64,000 nt of DNA from Intrasporangium oryzae NRRL B-24470 (GCF_000576595.1 NZ_AWSA01000013.1:1-64000); one strand, 5' to 3'; positions 44,301 through 52,170 are shown, counted from the stretch's first letter. Translations and numbers: made by a program. Notes: generated from the letters alone by a model not told the origin.

Positions 44301-44875
44301 ACTTCATGCCGCGTATCGCTGCCGCGTTGCCTCGTCAGCATGTCCTCGACGACCAAGCGGAGACTTTGCTCGATGTGGTTCGTGCGTATGAGCGTGGCCA
44401 GGATTGCCTGATCCTTGACCTCCGGCAAGTGCCGCACGAAGGAGGCCAGGTACTCGCAGGACTCGCGGAGCAGCCGCCTTCCGTACTCAAAGCCCGGCTC
44501 TGAGACGAGTCGTTGCTCGAGCAGCGACTCATTCTTGGCTGACAGCTCTTCGTAGAGAATCTGTGGATCGAAGTCAATCTCCTCTAAATGTGACTTCGTG
44601 AGGTTTCCCCCTTGGAGACATCCTTCAACTGCCTCTGCGGCGGCATGCTTTTCTTCGACTGCGAGCCCGTCGTACGCCTCGAAGGACGAGGCGAGAGCCT
44701 GCCCGATCGTGCGCTGAGCGCGCTTGACTTGCCTGAACAACTCGTCCCCGCGGGGCCTGTCGCGCAATAGGGTCACGAGTTTCTCGCCGTAACTTAAGCG
44801 GTCCCCTAGGTCAGGGTCTATAACGCCCAGCCCGGCGAAAATTATCTGTCGCCCGACGCCGTCAGTGGTGGCCAT
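41354..44875 (-). CDS. NACHT-LRR (NLR-like STAND NTPase) protein, probable phage defence
   Basis: 1173 residues. An N-terminal all-helical region of about 290 residues of no known fold ends in YLQLFGLNVPPELRRQRIDVAYVTL, typical of the linker before NACHT. NACHT follows: Walker A GAAGSGKST (302-310), Walker B LLIFDGLDEL (383-392) and FIVTSRP (416-422). Then comes a helical arm and, from about 860 on, at least ten leucine-rich repeats. Bacterial NACHT proteins of this plan protect against phage, with the LRR as likely sensor. ATG 44875 is chosen for AGGAAGGA upstream. G+C is clearly lower (33 of 60 bases at 43201-43260), a sign of transfer. Confidence 0.85.
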   Translation of the reverse strand: MATTDGVGRQIIFAGLGVIDPDLGDRLSYGEKLVTLLRDRPRGDELFRQVKRAQRTIGQALASSFEAYDGLAVEEKHAAAEAVEGCLQGGNLTKSHLEEIDFDPQILYEELSAKNESLLEQRLVSEPGFEYGRRLLRESCEYLASFVRHLPEVKDQAILATLIRTNHIEQSLRLVVEDMLTRQRGSDTRHEVFLRQYARGVLNQHGYLQLFGLNVPPELRRQRIDVAYVTLSITLSDPNLLGSMEGKGYEPFGSRFRREGLAVDAAITSLNTIRSNARELAKANVGRIPAHLLDGLRILLVGAAGSGKSTISQWLMVLLVKGDSRRTPSVLRDCFPFLVKLRELAGRESLQLTTRDLLRVQGADPEDASDEWLEETLSRGDGLLIFDGLDELAGNDREHALQWIESLLQRYPKCHFIVTSRPDDVDGARFEASRFSRFDLSPMNWTTTIECIDSWFEAMAGLTTPQQQGVRNVLIDTLADDPSMRQLAETPLIASMMCAIYVHDEGGSASTRTELYDRVTDVLLHQREKYRSLGGVTLDNLHLADKRLILGGVAKKMYEASTSVMAITPKDMRYLGQALDESGQMTCLLEILDDILPTMPRVGDPPEQVADVLLGRSVLLNRITRHECQFLHRSFQEYFTAVWYADDISSLDVVELVKTDSGRSTTSFLAGRVQRATSGVLVQALCNAHDRAPESLKRSSAVLVAECLASTSSVNAPTFERALAITATIVPPRSPAEARDLSRHGGMALQWVNTWLDSAPSILEASIPSLIYLCRLLAGARAMQTLERLVADVPPAQECVEALIQAWVHFDHEEFANKILAPVLRRRPNFTIEWPGSVSEEEAFSFAGIESIRLRTFHGESFSRIQGVDSLKSLAVTSGSSLRSVEGIQRCANIKSLWIEKATELLDVSALGGLQLWNVSLLDVGKLEFAHGLGDLPLRTLTLSRASSMASWDFVQGLKHLRTLRVPGSRLATVECLRSLPELRILDLEGSKPSGLEVLDTLQLTSFRAPMNFAPGDCRVRQRLKWLSVRGKWSRTELARFCTHQDLRFLSIEELLDGLGREWENLEELNIECADEAYSFRDLSLPSGLRILRLASESLQDLHGLSELARLERLDLRGSARIGDLSDLMFLEGLQWLALDAMQFELFSALDWPGKSAIDVQGGEWWSIGHDVG

Positions 44876-45703
44876 GCTGGTCCTTCCTGAGCCTCCGACT
44901 CGCGAAGGGTAACCTCCAAAGCCCGAGGCCACTTCGCGCACCAACTTGGTCCTGCATGAATGCGGTCACGGGACCCCCGGTGTCCCCGCGGACAAGGGCG
45001 CATCGCGCCACGCGTGTTGACATGTGCGCGACGCTACTCGGTACTGGGAGGTGAGGTGTGAGGATGGTGCTGTCTGTTCGAACTCTTCCCAAAGACCGGC
45101 GCCCGCGTGCACCGGCCCGGCCACCCGTTTGGCAAGCCAGATCTTGAAGGGCCGGATGAGGTCGGCCTTCGACCACGTCGAGCAACGGTGCTGGGCCGGT
45201 GCCGCCGCGGATGCCGGTCAGGTCGATGGGGGGCGGACTTCCGAACCACGATGGGCCCCACGTAGAGTCGGGCCGTGGTTTCGGACGTCGGCTGCCAAGG
45301 CGTCGGCATCCGGTGAGATTCGATAATTTCGCCGTCCACATCGAGATGAATGTCGATGGCACACGTTCCAGTGCAGGACCGGACCTCTAAGCCAAGCAGG
45401 CCGCTACTCACCAGGTCGCTCTGGGGCACCGGGCCTTCGGTCCGATTGGGGCTCCGCCTCACATCGAGGCACTCATCACCACAATGCATTCCGGTCGACG
45501 GTGACCCGGTGGCTCGGCACATCGTGCTCGTCGATATCCCAGGTAGCGTCGCCATCCCGTTGCTGCGCAGTTACTCAACGGAGATGGCCGCGACGGTCGC
45601 GGAACGGCCTCGCGTCAATCTGGGCGAAGTGGGCTCGTCTGCTGGTGAGGTTGTGGCAAGGGAGGCGGCGGTTGAACGGCTGTGGAGGTCAGCGGCATAC
45701 GGG
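44876..45703. other. Gene-poor 828-base stretch with coding debris
   Basis: No intact gene recognised. The leftward fragment at 44966-45217 is the best coding remnant. Other stretches look protein-like in shifting leftward frames (for example DIHLDVDGEIIESH around 45310-45355), and one rightward run includes VARHIVLVDIPGSVAIPLLR near 45500-45560. This is the pattern expected from decayed genes at an island edge. One GGCATAC motif lies just right of the amidohydrolase stop (near 45696). Confidence 0.45.
44966..45217 (-). pseudogene. Coding remnant upstream of the NACHT gene
   Basis: An 83-codon open stretch without a start, reading ADLIRPFKIWLAKRVAGPVH, then AGAGLWEEFEQTAPSSHLTS and on to a stop at 44966. 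Composition and codon pattern look like protein, unlike the other frames, but I cannot assign a family. The frame is closed upstream by a TGA, and the protein-like signal jumps frames beyond it, so the gene appears frameshifted. Confidence 0.35.
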
Positions 45704-47089
45704 TCAGGCGAAGATCGGGCCGACAGGAGGGTAGGCGTCCGTCAGCAGCCGACGAACCTCGGACAGCGACGGCACGTCGGCGCCGCCCTGGTATCCGGTG
45801 TCGAGGCGCATCGGCTTCCCCCACGCGATCAGGTCCTCGATCGTCGGCGCATGTGCGTCGGCGGAGAGCGCGGCGAACCAGTCGGCGCGGGCATACGTGA
45901 TGTCGCCGCCGATGCAGACCAGCTCGACCCACGAGGGGTCGGCGAGGCAGACATTTTCGTACGGGTCGGAGTGATGCCGCTCCAGGACAACAAGATCCGC
46001 CGGCCGACCCTCCGCCAACGACCCCAGGTTCTCCGACAGCCCAGCCATGTTCGCCGCCACGGACGTCACCATCGCCACGAGGTCGCCAGCAGCGATCGGG
46101 TGCCCCTGCTGGGCGAACTCCCGTCGCGCCACCTTCATCTCCGCCAACAGACTCGTCGAGCCCGACGGCAACCAGTCGGCGCCGAGCGCGACCGGCATCC
46201 CAGCAGCCATAGCCTCCCCCGCGAGGGTCGTCTCGCCGTAGAGGCGGAGGTTGGACTGCGGCGACCAGACGAGCCGACAGCCGAGGCCGGCGACCGTGCG
46301 CAGGTCGTCGGCGCTGAGGGCGCTGCCGTGGATGATGTTCGTCGCGGGCGTCGCAGCCCCGAGCGACAAGAAGCGCTGGAACTCCGTCGCACTCCGGTCG
46401 TCGCCTCGAGCCCCCTCCGACAAGTGCAGGTAGAACGCCGTCACGTCCCCGGTGCCGATGTCGGCGATGATCTTCTGCAGGCGAGGCAGGTCGCGCGACG
46501 ACGCAGACGGCAGGTCGATCATCGAGCGGGCCTTGTGCGACCCGAACGCCCAGAGGTCGATGTTGCGCACGAGCGGCTCCGCGTTCGCCGTGCTCGCCCC
46601 CGAGGCGCCCTGGATGCCGGTGACGCCGCCGACGAGCGCCCGGACCTCGGCATACCGGATCTCCGTCTGCGGCGGGACCTTCGTCAGCAGGACGTTCTGG
46701 GGGTCGCGGACGAGGGCGTGGTAGACGTCGGAGGACCGCCAGCGGTAGCGGTTGGCATAGAGCTCCGGCGGCTCCCACGCGGCGAAGACGTTGAACTCCG
46801 GGTGCCCGTGAAGGTCGAGCAGCCCCGGCAGGATGACCCCGTCGGTCTCGTGGACCTGCACGTCGGTCGGCTCGGTCCGGCTCACTTTGTCGATGGCGCC
46901 GTCGGCGACCGTGACGAAGCCGCTGTCCCAGGCGCCGTCGGGTGTGATGACCGCGCCGTGGAGGGCGAAGGGCGCCGGCGGCAGGGCCCGTGGCCGCGTC
47001 TCCGGCGGGGGCAGCTCCTCGGTGACTCCCCTGCCATACACCTTCGAGAACGGGTCGTCGCCCGCCCGGCTCGTCACACGCTCGGCCAT
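45704..47089 (-). CDS. Amidohydrolase-family protein
   Basis: 461 residues, metal-dependent TIM-barrel hydrolase. The composite sandwich strand (LHGAVITPDGAWDSGFVTVADGAI) precedes DLHGHPEFN (HxH metal site), NIIHGSALSADDL (His), LVWSPQSNLRLYGE and ALGADWLPSGS (Asp), the order of the TrzA/AtzA/MTA-SAH deaminase branch. The C-terminal EGRPADLVVLE strand is typical. Substrate unknown. Its start overlaps the end of the upstream glycosylase-fold gene by 16 bases, so the two are probably co-translated. Confidence 0.85.
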   Translation of the reverse strand: MAERVTSRAGDDPFSKVYGRGVTEELPPPETRPRALPPAPFALHGAVITPDGAWDSGFVTVADGAIDKVSRTEPTDVQVHETDGVILPGLLDLHGHPEFNVFAAWEPPELYANRYRWRSSDVYHALVRDPQNVLLTKVPPQTEIRYAEVRALVGGVTGIQGASGASTANAEPLVRNIDLWAFGSHKARSMIDLPSASSRDLPRLQKIIADIGTGDVTAFYLHLSEGARGDDRSATEFQRFLSLGAATPATNIIHGSALSADDLRTVAGLGCRLVWSPQSNLRLYGETTLAGEAMAAGMPVALGADWLPSGSTSLLAEMKVARREFAQQGHPIAAGDLVAMVTSVAANMAGLSENLGSLAEGRPADLVVLERHHSDPYENVCLADPSWVELVCIGGDITYARADWFAALSADAHAPTIEDLIAWGKPMRLDTGYQGGADVPSLSEVRRLLTDAYPPVGPIFA

Positions 47090-47907
47090 GTCTGTGCTCC
47101 CTTCGGCACCGTCACCTCGATGGTCGCCCGCTTCTCGTTCGCGTCCGCCCCCGACCGCACGGCCCAGCCGTCGAGGTCACGCCACCACGGCGGTGTCCCG
47201 GCGGGGAGGTCCGCCTCCGGAATGGTCACGAGGTCGCCCGGCTGCCACCCGGCGGCATACGGCGTGAGGTTGGTCGGCCCCTCCGGGGTCACGTGCGCAG
47301 CCAGCTCCGGAAGGGCCGCGTTCCAGTTCGCGTGGAGATCGGCCGTCGTCTCCGCGAGCGGGCGGTGCGTCGCACGGGCCGAGCTCTCGGGGAAGGTCGG
47401 GTGACGGATCGCCGCGAGGTGGAGCGCGCCCGCGGCCGCGGGCTGGGTCTTCGCCCACGCGGCGTAGGCCGTCTTCGCGAGCGACCCGAGCGCGACGACG
47501 GCGGTCACGTCGGTGCCGACGAGGAGCGCGTCGAGCCACGCGTTGCGGTAGGCGGTGATGCCCTGGTCGCCGATGTGGCGCTCGCCGCCCGCCTGACCGT
47601 AGACGCTGTAGAGGAACGTGTTGACCATGACGTAGGACCGCGTGATCCCGATCTTGGCGAGCAGGCCCTGGACGCGCTGCCCCGCCTCCCCGACGAGGAT
47701 CCGACGGCTGATCGACTCGTGCGTCGCCGGGTCCTGCCCGAGGACGAGGACCCGCGCCGACCCGTCGAGGCGGCCGCGGTGGAAGATCGGCCCCCACTCG
47801 ACCCGGAAGTCCTTGATCGGGTAGACGTCCTCGCCGGGATAGCCCCCGACGAGCGACACGAACGGCTCACTCGCGTATCCGCCACAGCTCTCGTGCACGA
47901 CTCCCAC
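47074..47907 (-). CDS. Uracil-DNA-glycosylase superfamily protein
   Basis: 277 residues. VLVLGQDPATHES fits motif 1 of UDG-fold proteins; VNTFLYSVYGQ, VVALGSLAKTAYAAW and IRHPTFPESS (the HP motif) follow. The last 80 residues (from PTNLTPYAAGWQPGDLVTIP) are an addition beyond the fold. GTG at 47907 is chosen for GGGAGG seven bases upstream. Base-excision activity is not proven; some members act on other nucleobases. Co-transcription with an amidohydrolase of the deaminase type is suggestive of nucleobase metabolism (inference). Confidence 0.75.
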   Translation of the reverse strand: MGVVHESCGGYASEPFVSLVGGYPGEDVYPIKDFRVEWGPIFHRGRLDGSARVLVLGQDPATHESISRRILVGEAGQRVQGLLAKIGITRSYVMVNTFLYSVYGQAGGERHIGDQGITAYRNAWLDALLVGTDVTAVVALGSLAKTAYAAWAKTQPAAAGALHLAAIRHPTFPESSARATHRPLAETTADLHANWNAALPELAAHVTPEGPTNLTPYAAGWQPGDLVTIPEADLPAGTPPWWRDLDGWAVRSGADANEKRATIEVTVPKGAQTWPSV

Positions 47908-48005
47908 GGCTGCCTCCCCAGCGTCGGGTCCCCTTGTCAGTGCAGGGTCTCTCGACGGTAGCCCTGATACACCGGCCCCGTGGTGGATCGGCCGGGACTG
48001 GGGAC

Positions 48006-48827
48006 TCAGCCGATCGGCAGTGGCCCGTAAGCCACTCTCCACACGGAGCCGTTGAGTGCTCTTCCCGCGGAGACCGCGCACCTGTACGACTGCTGGCCTT
48101 GGACGCTTCCCCGAACGACGATGTACTGGATTCCCGACGGATCCGTCAAAGAGTTGCCGGTGTAGTCCTTGACGTTGTCGAGGCACTGCTTCGACGGGTC
48201 CTGCCCGTCGTCCCGGGCCCACCCACCGACCCATTCCAGGTCATGTCGCTTGGAGCAGCTCACGGTGAGCGTGCCACCGCGTTGTGCGCAGGCCCGGAGG
48301 CGGTCGGGTATCTGGCCGTTGGGGAGACCGACCAGGTCAGCGGCAGTCGAACCGGCCGCCACCGCTTCGGCGCTGGGAAAGATCAGACACGTCCCCTGGA
48401 CTTGCGCCGACTCGACGAGGAGCGAGGCAAGGGGATCAACCGCAAGGCCGCCAAGGATCTCCCTGGTGTCACACCGAGAGTCCCGAACGACGTAAGCCGC
48501 GCCCGGCGAATGACAGTTCGTGCCCGCGGCGCTTGCCTTGTCGGCGCATGGTTGCGGAGCTGAACTGGTTTGCGCGTCCGGCTCTCGCTGGAAATTCTGC
48601 TGAGCCGTGGTGCCGCCGAAGGAAGAATCGTGTGCTCCGGCCGAATTCTGGCCATTTCCTTTGTCGAGCGTGCCCTGGTAGGTCCAAACGGTGAAGACGA
48701 GTGCAGCCACCCCCGCAATACTCCCGACCCATGCGGCGACCAGATGCGACCGAAACAACGAAATGACGGCGTTGGGCACGTTCGCAACACGCGCCGAAAC
48801 CGCGGCCAGCGCCCGCGATCCACGCAT
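48006..48827 (-). CDS. Hypothetical single-pass membrane protein
   Basis: 273 residues, not recognised. Short basic cytoplasmic N-terminus, one helix near 32-50 (VAAWVGSIAGVAALVFTVW), then an extracytoplasmic Gln/Ser/Asp-rich linker and a domain with several Cys (CADKAS, NCHSPG, RCDTRE, GTCLIF, RACAQRG, VSCSKR, QCLDN, RCAVSAG). The spacing suggests disulfides in a secreted fold. G+C is lower than the surrounding genes. Starts ten bases after the lipoprotein gene on the same strand, so the two likely act together at the cell surface. Confidence 0.65.
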   Translation of the reverse strand: MRGSRALAAVSARVANVPNAVISLFRSHLVAAWVGSIAGVAALVFTVWTYQGTLDKGNGQNSAGAHDSSFGGTTAQQNFQREPDAQTSSAPQPCADKASAAGTNCHSPGAAYVVRDSRCDTREILGGLAVDPLASLLVESAQVQGTCLIFPSAEAVAAGSTAADLVGLPNGQIPDRLRACAQRGGTLTVSCSKRHDLEWVGGWARDDGQDPSKQCLDNVKDYTGNSLTDPSGIQYIVVRGSVQGQQSYRCAVSAGRALNGSVWRVAYGPLPIG

Positions 48828-48837
48828 CAGGCGACCG

Positions 48838-49488
48838 TCAGGACTTCGGCATGATGGACAGGCCCAGGATCACTGCATTCGCCCTCCCACAGGAGTTGTC
48901 GCTTGACTGCGCCTTCACTGCGATCGTCACAGCCGTGACGCCGGACAAGTCCGCCTGCAACTTCTGCTGGGCGTTGAACTTCACCAGCTTGGTGTCGACC
49001 AGCTTCCCGTCCGAGGAGACCTGGAACTCCATGACGTCCTGCGAACTCTCGGAATTGAGCCCTTGGGCGGCCGTGAAGACCAAGAACCCTGACTGGTCCG
49101 CGAATCTGAGCTCCATCTGAACAGCGCCGCCACAGCCACTCACGGTAGTGAAGATCCCTTGTTGGGCATCAGCCACCCGTGGAACGGCGACGCTTCCCTC
49201 GCTCCAATTCTCATGCTCGAAGACGTCACTCATCGTCAGGTGACGAGGCCCTGTCAGCGCCCCCGTGATGACGGGCGGCCCGTCCGGCGTCTGGCCCCCG
49301 GAATCGCCTCCGGAATCCTGTCCGGACATTGTGGCGCCAGAGTCGGAGGTCGGCCCAGCCGCCCCTGGCGTGACAGTGACTGTCGCCGCCGCGGCCGTGA
49401 TGGTCACCGGGGGCGCTGCGGGTGCAGCAGATCCACAGGCGGTCAATGTGGCCAGGCCGAAAAGTCCGATCACCATTCCGCTGCGCAT
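48838..49488 (-). CDS. Lipoprotein with NPCBM-like domain
   Basis: 216 residues. Lipoprotein signal MRSGMVIGLFGLATLTAC with Cys18, an Ala/Thr/Gly/Asp-rich linker to about residue 75, then a beta-sandwich that resembles the NPCBM carbohydrate-associated domain (GFLVFTAAQGLNSESSQDVMEFQVSSDGKLV and LSGVTAVTIAVKA are the diagnostic strands). Two Cys flank the sandwich (SGCGG, DNSCG). Likely binds surface glycans or another ligand outside the cell. Paired with the downstream Cys-rich protein. Confidence 0.65.
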   Translation of the reverse strand: MRSGMVIGLFGLATLTACGSAAPAAPPVTITAAAATVTVTPGAAGPTSDSGATMSGQDSGGDSGGQTPDGPPVITGALTGPRHLTMSDVFEHENWSEGSVAVPRVADAQQGIFTTVSGCGGAVQMELRFADQSGFLVFTAAQGLNSESSQDVMEFQVSSDGKLVDTKLVKFNAQQKLQADLSGVTAVTIAVKAQSSDNSCGRANAVILGLSIMPKS

Positions 49489-49658
49489 TGGCGGCTCCCG
49501 ATTGGAGGATCAAAGAGACAAATCCTGAGTCTTGTCGAGCAGAAGTTATCAGAGGAAAAATCGGTCGGAGTGGATTCGGGCGATTTGCCTCGGTCGCCGC
49601 CCGCGGAAGCAAAGCCACCTCGACAGCGTCGAGCAAAGATCAGGTCGTCGTTGGACGC

Positions 49659-50942
49659 TCAGTCGTCGCCTGCAGCGCGCCGCAGCAGGAGCGCCCTCTC
49701 GGCCTCGTTCTGGGTCATCCCTGCCGCCCGCTCGAACTCCGCCCGCGCCTCGTCGGTGCGCCCGAGCCGCGCGAGGAGGTCGCCCCTGACGCTCGGCAGC
49801 AGGTGGTAGTCGGCGAGCGCCCCCGACTCGACCAGCGCGTCGACGACGATGAGCGCGGCAGCCGGCCCAGCGGCATACGACAGGGCGACCGCGCGGTTGA
49901 GGTCGACGACCGGGGACGGCTTCAGCCGCCCGAGCTCCACGTAGAGCGCGACGATCCGCGCCCAGTCCGTCGCCTCCGCCGTCCGCGCGCGTGCGTGGCA
50001 CGCCGCGATCTCCGCCTGGAGGACGTACGGGCCCCTCGGCGGGTCGTCAGCAGCGCGTATGCCGCTGAGCGCGGTTGCGCGGTCGAGCGCGGCGAGCGCG
50101 TGGCGGATGAGCGACCAGTCCCAACGCGTGCGGTCCTGGTCGAGGAGCAGAACGGGCGCTCCGTCGCGGCCGATGCGGGCGCGGGTCCGGGACGCCTGGA
50201 TCTCCATGAGCGCGAGGAGCCCGTGGACCTCCGCCTCCCGCGGCGCGAGGGCGGCGAGGATGCGGCCGAGGCGGATCGCCTCCTCCATGAGGTCGCCGCG
50301 CACCCAGTCGCGGCCCGAGGTAGCGGCATACCCCTCGTTGAAGATGAGGTAGACGACCTCGAGGACGGACGCGAGCCGCAGGGCGAGCTCGGCGCCCGAG
50401 GGGATCTCGAGGGTGACGCCGTCCTGCGACAGGGTCTTCTTGGCCCGCGAGATCCGCTGCGCGATCGTCGACTCCTGCGAGAGGAACGCCCGGGCGATCT
50501 CGCGCGTCGTCAGACCCCCGATCATCCTGAGGGTCAAGGAGATCCGCGCCTGCGCCGTGAGGACCGGATGGCACGCGGCGAAGACGAGGCCGAGGACGTC
50601 GTCGTCGACATCCTCGAGCGCCTGGTCGAAGTCGGCCTCTCCGAGGTCGGCCACGCGGAGCTCCTCCGCGTGGCCGACCTGCTGGAGCTTGGCGGCGAGG
50701 TTGACGTCCCGACGGATCCGGTCGATCGCCCGGCGGCGCGCGGTCGAGGTGAGCCACGCCCCCGGCTTGTCGGGGATCCCGTCGCGGGGCCACTGCTCGA
50801 GGGCCTGGACGAAGGCGTCTTGCGCGAGATCCTCGGCGAGGCCGATGTCGCCGACGAGCCGGGCGACGACGGCGGTCACCTTCGCGGCCTCGATGCGCCA
50901 GACCGCCTCGACGGTGCGGCGCACCTCCTCGGGGTCCCTCAT
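49659..50942 (-). CDS. ECF42-type RNA polymerase sigma factor (second copy)
   Basis: 427 residues. Region 2 (AVVARLVGDIGLAEDLAQDAFVQALEQWPRDGIPDKPGAWLTSTARRRAIDRIRRD), region 4 (TLRMIGGLTTREIARAFLSQESTIAQRISRAKKTL) and the long TPR-like extension with LIFNEGYAATSG and VVDLNRAVALSYAAGPAAALIVVD. Same layout as the gene at 36954 but clearly diverged, so not a recent duplicate. It is last in a leftward group DGPF, DHFR-fold reductase, sigma factor. Confidence 0.9.
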   Translation of the reverse strand: MRDPEEVRRTVEAVWRIEAAKVTAVVARLVGDIGLAEDLAQDAFVQALEQWPRDGIPDKPGAWLTSTARRRAIDRIRRDVNLAAKLQQVGHAEELRVADLGEADFDQALEDVDDDVLGLVFAACHPVLTAQARISLTLRMIGGLTTREIARAFLSQESTIAQRISRAKKTLSQDGVTLEIPSGAELALRLASVLEVVYLIFNEGYAATSGRDWVRGDLMEEAIRLGRILAALAPREAEVHGLLALMEIQASRTRARIGRDGAPVLLLDQDRTRWDWSLIRHALAALDRATALSGIRAADDPPRGPYVLQAEIAACHARARTAEATDWARIVALYVELGRLKPSPVVDLNRAVALSYAAGPAAALIVVDALVESGALADYHLLPSVRGDLLARLGRTDEARAEFERAAGMTQNEAERALLLRRAAGDD

Positions 50943-50970
50943 GCGCTCCTGGTACCTCCGGCGTGCGGGT

Positions 50971-51006
50971 CGATCGGGTCGAGCGGGGCGATCGACTCGA
51001 GCGGGG
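50971..51006. repeat. Tandem 18-bp repeat upstream of sigma gene
   Basis: CGATCGGGTCGAGCGGGG and CGATCGACTCGAGCGGGG, two mismatches, 30-65 bases before the sigma-factor start. Further GATCGA/CTCGAG words follow to 51037. Could be protein-binding iterons in the sigma promoter. Confidence 0.55.
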
Positions 51007-51041
51007 TCGATCCAGTTCGCTCGAGCTCGATCGAGTCGGCC

Positions 51042-51632
51042 CTACTCTCGCACGAGGACCACATGCGTGACGCCGGGGGCCTCCGCCGACTCGGTGACCC
51101 GGAACTGCGAGAGCCGGCCGTCCTGGCCGTCGAACAGCCGCTCGCCCTCGCCGAGCAGGGTGTGGGCGACCGCGAGGCGGATCTCATCGACGAGGTCGGC
51201 CGCGAGCGCCGCCCGCGCCGTCGTCGCGCCGCCCAGGATGACGACGTCACGCTCCCCCGCCACGACCTGGGCCTGACCGACCGCCTGCCGGATCGTCTCG
51301 TCGTCGCAGTCGCCCGTGACGAGCGTGAAGGTGCTCCCGCCCTCGACGACGACCGGCTCGCCGGCCCGATGGGTCGGCACGAACACCGGCAGCAGCTCGA
51401 AGGTGTCCGGGTCCCACAGCGGGAGACCCACACCGAGCATCCTCCGGCCGAGGACGACCGCGCCCGCGCCCTCGAAGGTCGCCTCCGACGCGCGTCTGTT
51501 GGCCTCGTGGTCCTCGCCCATCCACTCGTGGAGGCGCTCGCCACGGATGCCGAGCGGGTGCTCGTCGCTCGTGCCCGGCCCCGCGGCGAGCCCGTCGAGG
51601 CTGATCGTGAGGTGGAGCCTGACGCGTCCCAC
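51042..51632 (-). CDS. Dihydrofolate-reductase-fold (RibD C-terminal) protein
   Basis: 196 residues, NADPH-binding reductase fold. RVRLHLTISLDGLAAG opens the sheet; VVLGRRMLGVG, VVILGGATTARAALAADLVDEIRLAVAHTLLGEGERLF are typical of the RibD_C/DHFR-like stand-alone family. GTG at 51632 begins the conserved first strand with GAGGG upstream; it lies 13 bases after the DGPF stop. Reaction unknown; these proteins commonly accompany DGPF proteins in such sigma-factor clusters. Confidence 0.8.
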   Translation of the reverse strand: MGRVRLHLTISLDGLAAGPGTSDEHPLGIRGERLHEWMGEDHEANRRASEATFEGAGAVVLGRRMLGVGLPLWDPDTFELLPVFVPTHRAGEPVVVEGGSTFTLVTGDCDDETIRQAVGQAQVVAGERDVVILGGATTARAALAADLVDEIRLAVAHTLLGEGERLFDGQDGRLSQFRVTESAEAPGVTHVVLVRE

Positions 51633-51645
51633 GGCCCGGCCCTCG

Positions 51646-52086
51646 TCAGCCCTGGGCCGCGGCGCGCGCGGCCTCCTCACGCATCCGCGCCTCGCGCTCC
51701 TGGAGCTCGGGCGTGAAGGCGTCGCCGAAGTCCTCGGGCGCGAAGACCTGGCGCAGCTCGAGGGTGAACTCGCCCTCGGCGCAGCTCCGCGGCCAGTTCT
51801 TGAGCCACTCGATGGCCTCCTCCTTCGAGGACACCTCGATCATGGTGAAGCCGGCGATGAGCTCCTTCGCCTCGGCGAACGGCCCGTCGGTGACGGTCAC
51901 CTCGCCGTCGGTGCTGTAGGTCAGGCGGGCACCCTTGCTCGACTCCCGAAGACCCTCGCCGTCGACGAGGACGCCGGCCTTGAGGAGCTCCTCGTTGTAG
52001 GCGGTCATGTCCAAGAGCTGCTGCTCGGTGGGCAGCACGCCGGCCTCGGACTCGGGCGTGGCGGGGACGATGATCATGAAGCGCAT
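51646..52086 (-). CDS. DGPF-domain (YCII-related) protein (second copy)
   Basis: 146 residues with TVTDGPFAEAKELIAGFTMIEVSSKEEAIEW, DGPF at 67-70. Begins MRFMIIVPATPESEAGVLPT, the more typical family start than the copy at 36511. GAGGAGA precedes ATG 52086. First gene of the DGPF/reductase/ECF42 operon. Confidence 0.88.
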   Translation of the reverse strand: MRFMIIVPATPESEAGVLPTEQQLLDMTAYNEELLKAGVLVDGEGLRESSKGARLTYSTDGEVTVTDGPFAEAKELIAGFTMIEVSSKEEAIEWLKNWPRSCAEGEFTLELRQVFAPEDFGDAFTPELQEREARMREEAARAAAQG

Positions 52087-52170
52087 GGTGGTTCTCCTCG
52101 GTCTCGTTCGCGGGGCTCCCTGCCCTGCTCACCTACCCGTCGAACGGGGTTCGCGGTTCTCGACAGGGCT

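Noticed and set aside
45350-47404. 684-codon plus-strand frame over the amidohydrolase and UDG-fold genes
   Set aside because: Most of it is antisense to supported genes; only its first 80 codons (45350-45600) look protein-like, and those are noted as debris.
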